DNA of 64,000 bases from Nageia nagi (lineage: Eukaryota > Pinophyta): assembly GCA_050084985.1 (NCBI GenBank), contig JBITNC010000001.1, positions 46,190,001-46,254,000 of the forward strand. The letters are read 5' to 3'. The notes under the pieces were generated by a model. It worked only from the letters and a program-made list of their open reading frames with translations, searched no databases and was not told the origin of the DNA. A program made the translations under genes and the position numbers. This document shows, in pieces, positions 60,460-64,000 of the stretch (positions are counted from its first letter, which is position 1; every line of letters starts with the position of its first letter).

Positions 60460-61769
60460 TTGAGTTTTTTTTGTTTTCTCTAACTCCATAAAAGTGATCA
60501 AAAACGTTGTTGAAATCTGTCCAAAATTTTGCTTCTATTTTTCTCCGAAAATGAGAACCAAAATCCAAATCTGAGCACATATTTGGATACCCATTTTCGT
60601 TTAGAGCAAGATTGGTTTTTAAATGAGGTAATTTGGAGCAGTTTGGGCAAAGATATCTTAGTGTGAAGTTTAAGTCGATACACCACTCCTTTGATAGCAT
60701 AGCCTCATTGTTCGAGTCTCCCTCCACCTATGCATGCCGCCCAAGTCTTCAACATGGTCTCCCTCAAAACCATCCAAGTCTTCAATGTAGTCTTCAACAC
60801 CATCGTCATCACCCTACATGTGCCATCCAAGTTGCACCCTATGTGCTTGCACATTCATCCTCACATTCTCCAACACCTACAGTTCGAATCTTCCTGTGGA
60901 CATCCGCCTGATAGTCAAACTTGTGCATGTCAACCATTATCAATATTTTTTAATTGCACCCTCCAACAAACAAAATAGAGCTGTTAACCCTATTAAAATA
61001 GCACACCACCTACCTTTACAAACTCGTACCACCTTTTTACATCCAGAGTCACCAAATGTCACACATAGATTTGACCCGCCCAATCATAGATTTGACTAGC
61101 TCAATCAGCATACAGTCAATATATTAGATAGCACAATCAGCAATTTTGCTTGCATAGTTAGCATTAAAATTTAATTTTGGGTATTTTTCAATTTTGAAGA
61201 TTGTTTTGCCCATAACTTGGTGTAATGAGCTCCTTTTTTAACGAGATTTTTTTTCTTGAACATAGAATTCAGAGTATTTTTCAATTATGTCATTGGATAG
61301 ATATTTTTTTGGAGAGCTATTAAAAAATATATTTGCAAATATGGTTTAACATTTGATTCAAATTTTGGTGAATTTGGCATAATTGAGAGATTCCGCACCT
61401 TGGAGTATTGTGTTACCCTTGATGTTGAGAAAATAAAATCAAATTTGGAAACAGGTTATTTGGCTGATGTTGAAGACAATGAAATTAAAGATGTTGTTGT
61501 TAAGCTATCTGATGCTACCTCTACTTTGGCCTTACCATCTCCTCGAAGCATGCCTCATAAAAGGAATCCTCCTCGTAAGAGGAGACATGTGATGTAATGA
61601 ATCTATTTTGAGATCTTCTATTCTTTTTGCAATTTTTGGTGTGGCATGAGCAAAAAGAATCTTCATTTAGTGTGGACATTGTTATTTTTTGGCAAAGTGT
61701 GAAATGTTTTTGGCATTGTAAAAGTTTAAAAAAGTCAATTAAATAAATCTTGAAGTTTCTATTTCAAAG
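60460..61769 (+). other. Leader region of element F
   Basis: Between the primer site and gag. It includes a 65-codon ORF (61400-61597) that is Lys/Arg-rich at its end, and a repetitive CAAGTCTTCAA stretch near 60745-60795. I assign no function. It is long for a copia leader, so an insertion or a different gag start is possible. Confidence 0.45.
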
Positions 61770-62667
61770 ATGCATTCCCTTGTGAGTATTGTTGGTGTTG
61801 TTTTAACTGGAAAAAAAAATTGGTCGGAGTGGTCTAAGAAAATAAAGCATACTTTAATTTTCAATGATTTTTGGGTTGGCATTTGTGATGGTGATAACCA
61901 ACCTACCATACCAACTAATGCCAAGGAACTTGCAGTTTGCAACATGAAAAATAATAAGGCATATGCTTTGATTACTTCTTCAGTTAGTGAGAATATTAAC
62001 CATGACATTAGCTCTATTAATGATACTTGGAATGCACTAGAGAAACTCAAAGATTTGTTTGACTTCCATTCTGAATTAGAATTGATCCAACTTCAGTTGA
62101 AACTCTTTGACCTAGAGTTAAAGAATGATGATCCCATGGCATTAATTTCAAAAATTAGAGCAATAATGAATGACATTGACTCTACTAGTGTGAAGATTGA
62201 TATTGCTCTCACAACTTTGATTAAGGCATTGTATCCCACCTATTCAAACTATCTTGAATCTTTGCAAGCTAGTGGTAACCTAAAGTCTCTCACATTTGAC
62301 ATTTTGGCAGATAAGATTGCAGAACATGAGAAGGCTTTTAGCAAGAAATCTAATGATTCTACTTCAAACACATTATGTATTACTCAAAAGGGAAAGAATG
62401 TTATTCATGATTCTTCTCGAAGTGAAAACAATGATCGTAGTTGTGGTAGGAGGAATTATAGAGGTAGGGGGTAGATCTAATCAAGGTGATCGTGATGATA
62501 GGAATAATCTCCATTGCAAAAGATGCGATAAACAAGGCCATGAAGCTAATACCTGTCATACTCCATGGGATAATATCAAAGAAAAAAATAAAAAATGGGA
62601 GCAAGATAAGAGTGGGAACTCTAATTCCACTCATTATGTTACTACATATTGTAACAATACCATTTAA
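61770..62667 (+). pseudogene. gag of element F (copia type) with CCHC zinc knuckle
   Basis: An open frame of 234 codons (61770-62474) begins near the usual copia gag start, with NWSEWSKKIKHTLIFNDFW (the W..W....L motif of UBN2/DUF4219-type gag) and continues with TWNALEKLKDLF and LTTLIKALYPTYSNYLESL. The frame shifts within a GGGGG run near 62466-62472. In the next frame the knuckle CKRCDKQGHEANTC (CX2CX4HX4C, 62515-62556) is intact. Gag packages element RNA in cytoplasmic particles. Apart from the frameshift the gag looks well preserved. Confidence 0.85.
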
Positions 62668-63070
62668 AACTTGTGCAATAATTCATTTGCATCTTGGGAG
62701 GATGCATGGTTGCTTGATACTAGTGCTACATGTCACATGACCTTTTGAAGATAATTCTTTGAAGATATGAATACCAACATTCATGGTGCATATATTTTGC
62801 TAACAAATTCTATATCAAACCTTTGGGTATTGGTACTATGAGACTTAAATTGATAGGCCTTTCAGATATGGTTATTTGAAATGTGCTCTACCTTCCTCAA
62901 TTATGAAGGAACTTGCTATCTCTTATGCTCATTCGATAATAAGACACTCTATTCATATGTTCGATGGCATTGTGGAGATAAGGAGGTCTTGCGATAACAA
63001 AGTGGTGATGACTAGCAGGGAGGATGAGAAACTGTTGAAGATGCATGGAAGTTCTACTAAATCACAAAAT
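62668..63070 (+). pseudogene. Protease region of element F
   Basis: AWLLDTSATCHMTF at about 62703-62744 is the copia aspartic protease active site. Relatives have Asp-Ser/Thr-Gly-Ala; here the Gly is Ser, which a G-to-A change would give. Frameshifts and stops follow, and the stretch to 63070 is only partly readable (LYLPSIMKELAI-type pieces). Confidence 0.7.
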
Positions 63071-63960
63071 TATGCCTACCTCACCCATCAAGAAAAAGGT
63101 ATTCTCTCATCTAGTCTTTTGTAGCATGCAAGATTTGGAAATCTCAATTTTGATGATCTCCATTTATTAAAAAAGAGAGGTTTTTTGGGATTGCCTACTA
63201 TTCTTAGGAACATAGAACCTTTTGAAGCATGCGTCCTAGGAAAGCACAGCAAAAAATCTTTTCATGATTCAAATTTTAGAGCATGTAGAAAATTAGAATT
63301 TATACACTCCAATTTTTGTGGTCCATTGCTTGTTCCTTCTGCTATTGGAAATAAATATATCATGACCCTCATGGATGATTACTCTAGGATGTGTTGGGTG
63401 TATTTGTTAAAGAATAAATCTAAATGTTTTGCAAAGTTTAAAGAATTTCATGTAATGATTGAGAAAGGAGCAAATGCTCATATTGAAACACTTTTTTTTA
63501 ATAAGGGAGGTGAATACACTTCAATTGAATTCAAAAACTATCTTAGTTAGCATGGAATCAAGCATCAAACAATTGTTCCCTACAATTTGCAATAGAATGG
63601 TGTAGCTGAAAGAATGAATAGAAATTTATTGAATATGACACGGGCAATATTATTTTTTAAGAATGTGAAGATGATGTTTTGGGGTGATGTAGTTGCTTAT
63701 GTAGTGTATGTTAGAAATAGATGTCCATCTCATGCTCTTGATGATAAGACTCCATATGAAATGTGGTTTGGCCATGTTCTTTTGGTTCAACATCTTAGAG
63801 TTTTTGGTTCCACCTACTATGCCCTAGTTGCTAAGGAACAAAGAAACAAACTTGGTGCCAAGAGTTGAAAATGTATTTTTTTTGGGTACTTAGATACTAC
63901 TAAGGGTTATAAGTTTTATGATGAGGTAAACAAAAAGTCCTCTTTGTAAGGGATGTTATT
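63071..63960 (+). pseudogene. GAG-pre-integrase and integrase core of element F
   Basis: HARFGNLNFDDLHLLKKRG and CVLGKHSKKSF match the zinc-binding pre-integrase domain. The integrase core is clear: TLMDDYSRMCWVYLLKNKS, then GVAERMNRNLLNMTRAIL and TPYEMWFG. The first two catalytic Asp positions carry Asn (HSNFCGP, FNKGGEY). Two in-frame TAG codons at about 63548 and 63593 lie where relatives have Gln. The Glu of AERMNR is present. It would have inserted element DNA into chromosomes but is certainly inactive. Confidence 0.85.
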
Positions 63961-64000
63961 TTTTTGGAATGTTCCAAGAGTGACCTGATTGTTGACCTGC

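Larger units (their letters stand above)
60284..64000 (+). mobile_element. Element F: Ty1/copia retrotransposon, 5' half, runs off the window
   Basis: It has an LTR end and primer site at 60445/60447, a long leader, gag with zinc knuckle, protease, GAG-pre-integrase and integrase core on the plus strand in the Ty1/copia order. RT would follow beyond 64000. The left LTR edge is uncertain: TGTTAGAATTTATAG at 60284 is one candidate, but the 44-bp duplication upstream may also belong to the LTR. Single frameshifts and stops interrupt gag and pol. Confidence 0.87.

Noticed and set aside
61535-61597. SMPHKRNP, resembling the fumarase/adenylosuccinate lyase signature
   Set aside because: Only eight residues match, the rest of the 65-codon ORF has no lyase features, and it sits in a copia leader. 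Most likely coincidence.

Overview
The window looks like AT-rich intergenic DNA from a large, repeat-packed seed-plant genome. The evidence is plant-type Ty3/gypsy and Ty1/copia retrotransposons, plant mobile domain (PMD) genes, a PPR-DYW pseudogene, degenerate plant telomere-like repeats, and many CAG-to-TAG stops, as expected from decay of heavily methylated DNA. A gymnosperm is a reasonable guess from this style of old, nested elements, but nothing here proves it. I found no clearly intact single-copy gene, no tRNA or rRNA gene, and no bacterial-type feature.

Layout. (1) 1-5.9 kb: the 3' part of an LTR element (element 1). It carries an antisense, GC-richer PMD gene with three exons, then 40-bp, 96-bp and 35-bp tandem arrays, a polypurine tract and an LTR. 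A complete 269-bp SMART-like LTR element sits inside the 96-bp array. (2) 6.3-10.4 kb: element A, a gag-only LTR element that has lost its 5' LTR. (3) 10.4-42.3 kb: a telomere-like and satellite-like host block, interrupted by three complete insertions: C (16.7-24.9 kb), D (25.3-34.6 kb) and E (34.7-40.5 kb). C and D have gag plus an antisense PMD gene and no pol. E is a chromodomain-bearing Ty3/gypsy element on the minus strand. (4) 42.3-45.0 kb: a Ty3/gypsy pol fragment joined directly to the middle of an LTR. (5) 45.0-53.0 kb: element A', a second copy of A, interrupted at 46.5-49.3 kb by a minus-strand Ty3/gypsy element B. (6) 53.0-60.2 kb: mostly unassigned sequence with two pieces of a PPR-DYW pseudogene. 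(7) 60.2-64.0 kb: the 5' half of a Ty1/copia element that runs off the end.

How the parts relate. Elements 1, A/A', C and D have LTRs that begin alike. A/A', C and D also share a gag zinc knuckle of the form CX2HX4HX4C and a primer-binding site near TGGTGAACC, and none of the four has visible pol. They look like non-autonomous relatives that would need proteins from a partner. Elements 1, C and D all carry the same accessory gene in reverse: PMD, then an acidic linker (clear in copy 1), then a C-terminal coiled coil, placed between gag and the 3' LTR. Extra antisense ORFs and 3'-side tandem repeats are known from the Tat lineage of Ty3/gypsy, so the architecture has precedent. The repeated PMD cargo with its own TATA box, and the palindrome triplets around copy 1, are the observations most worth following.
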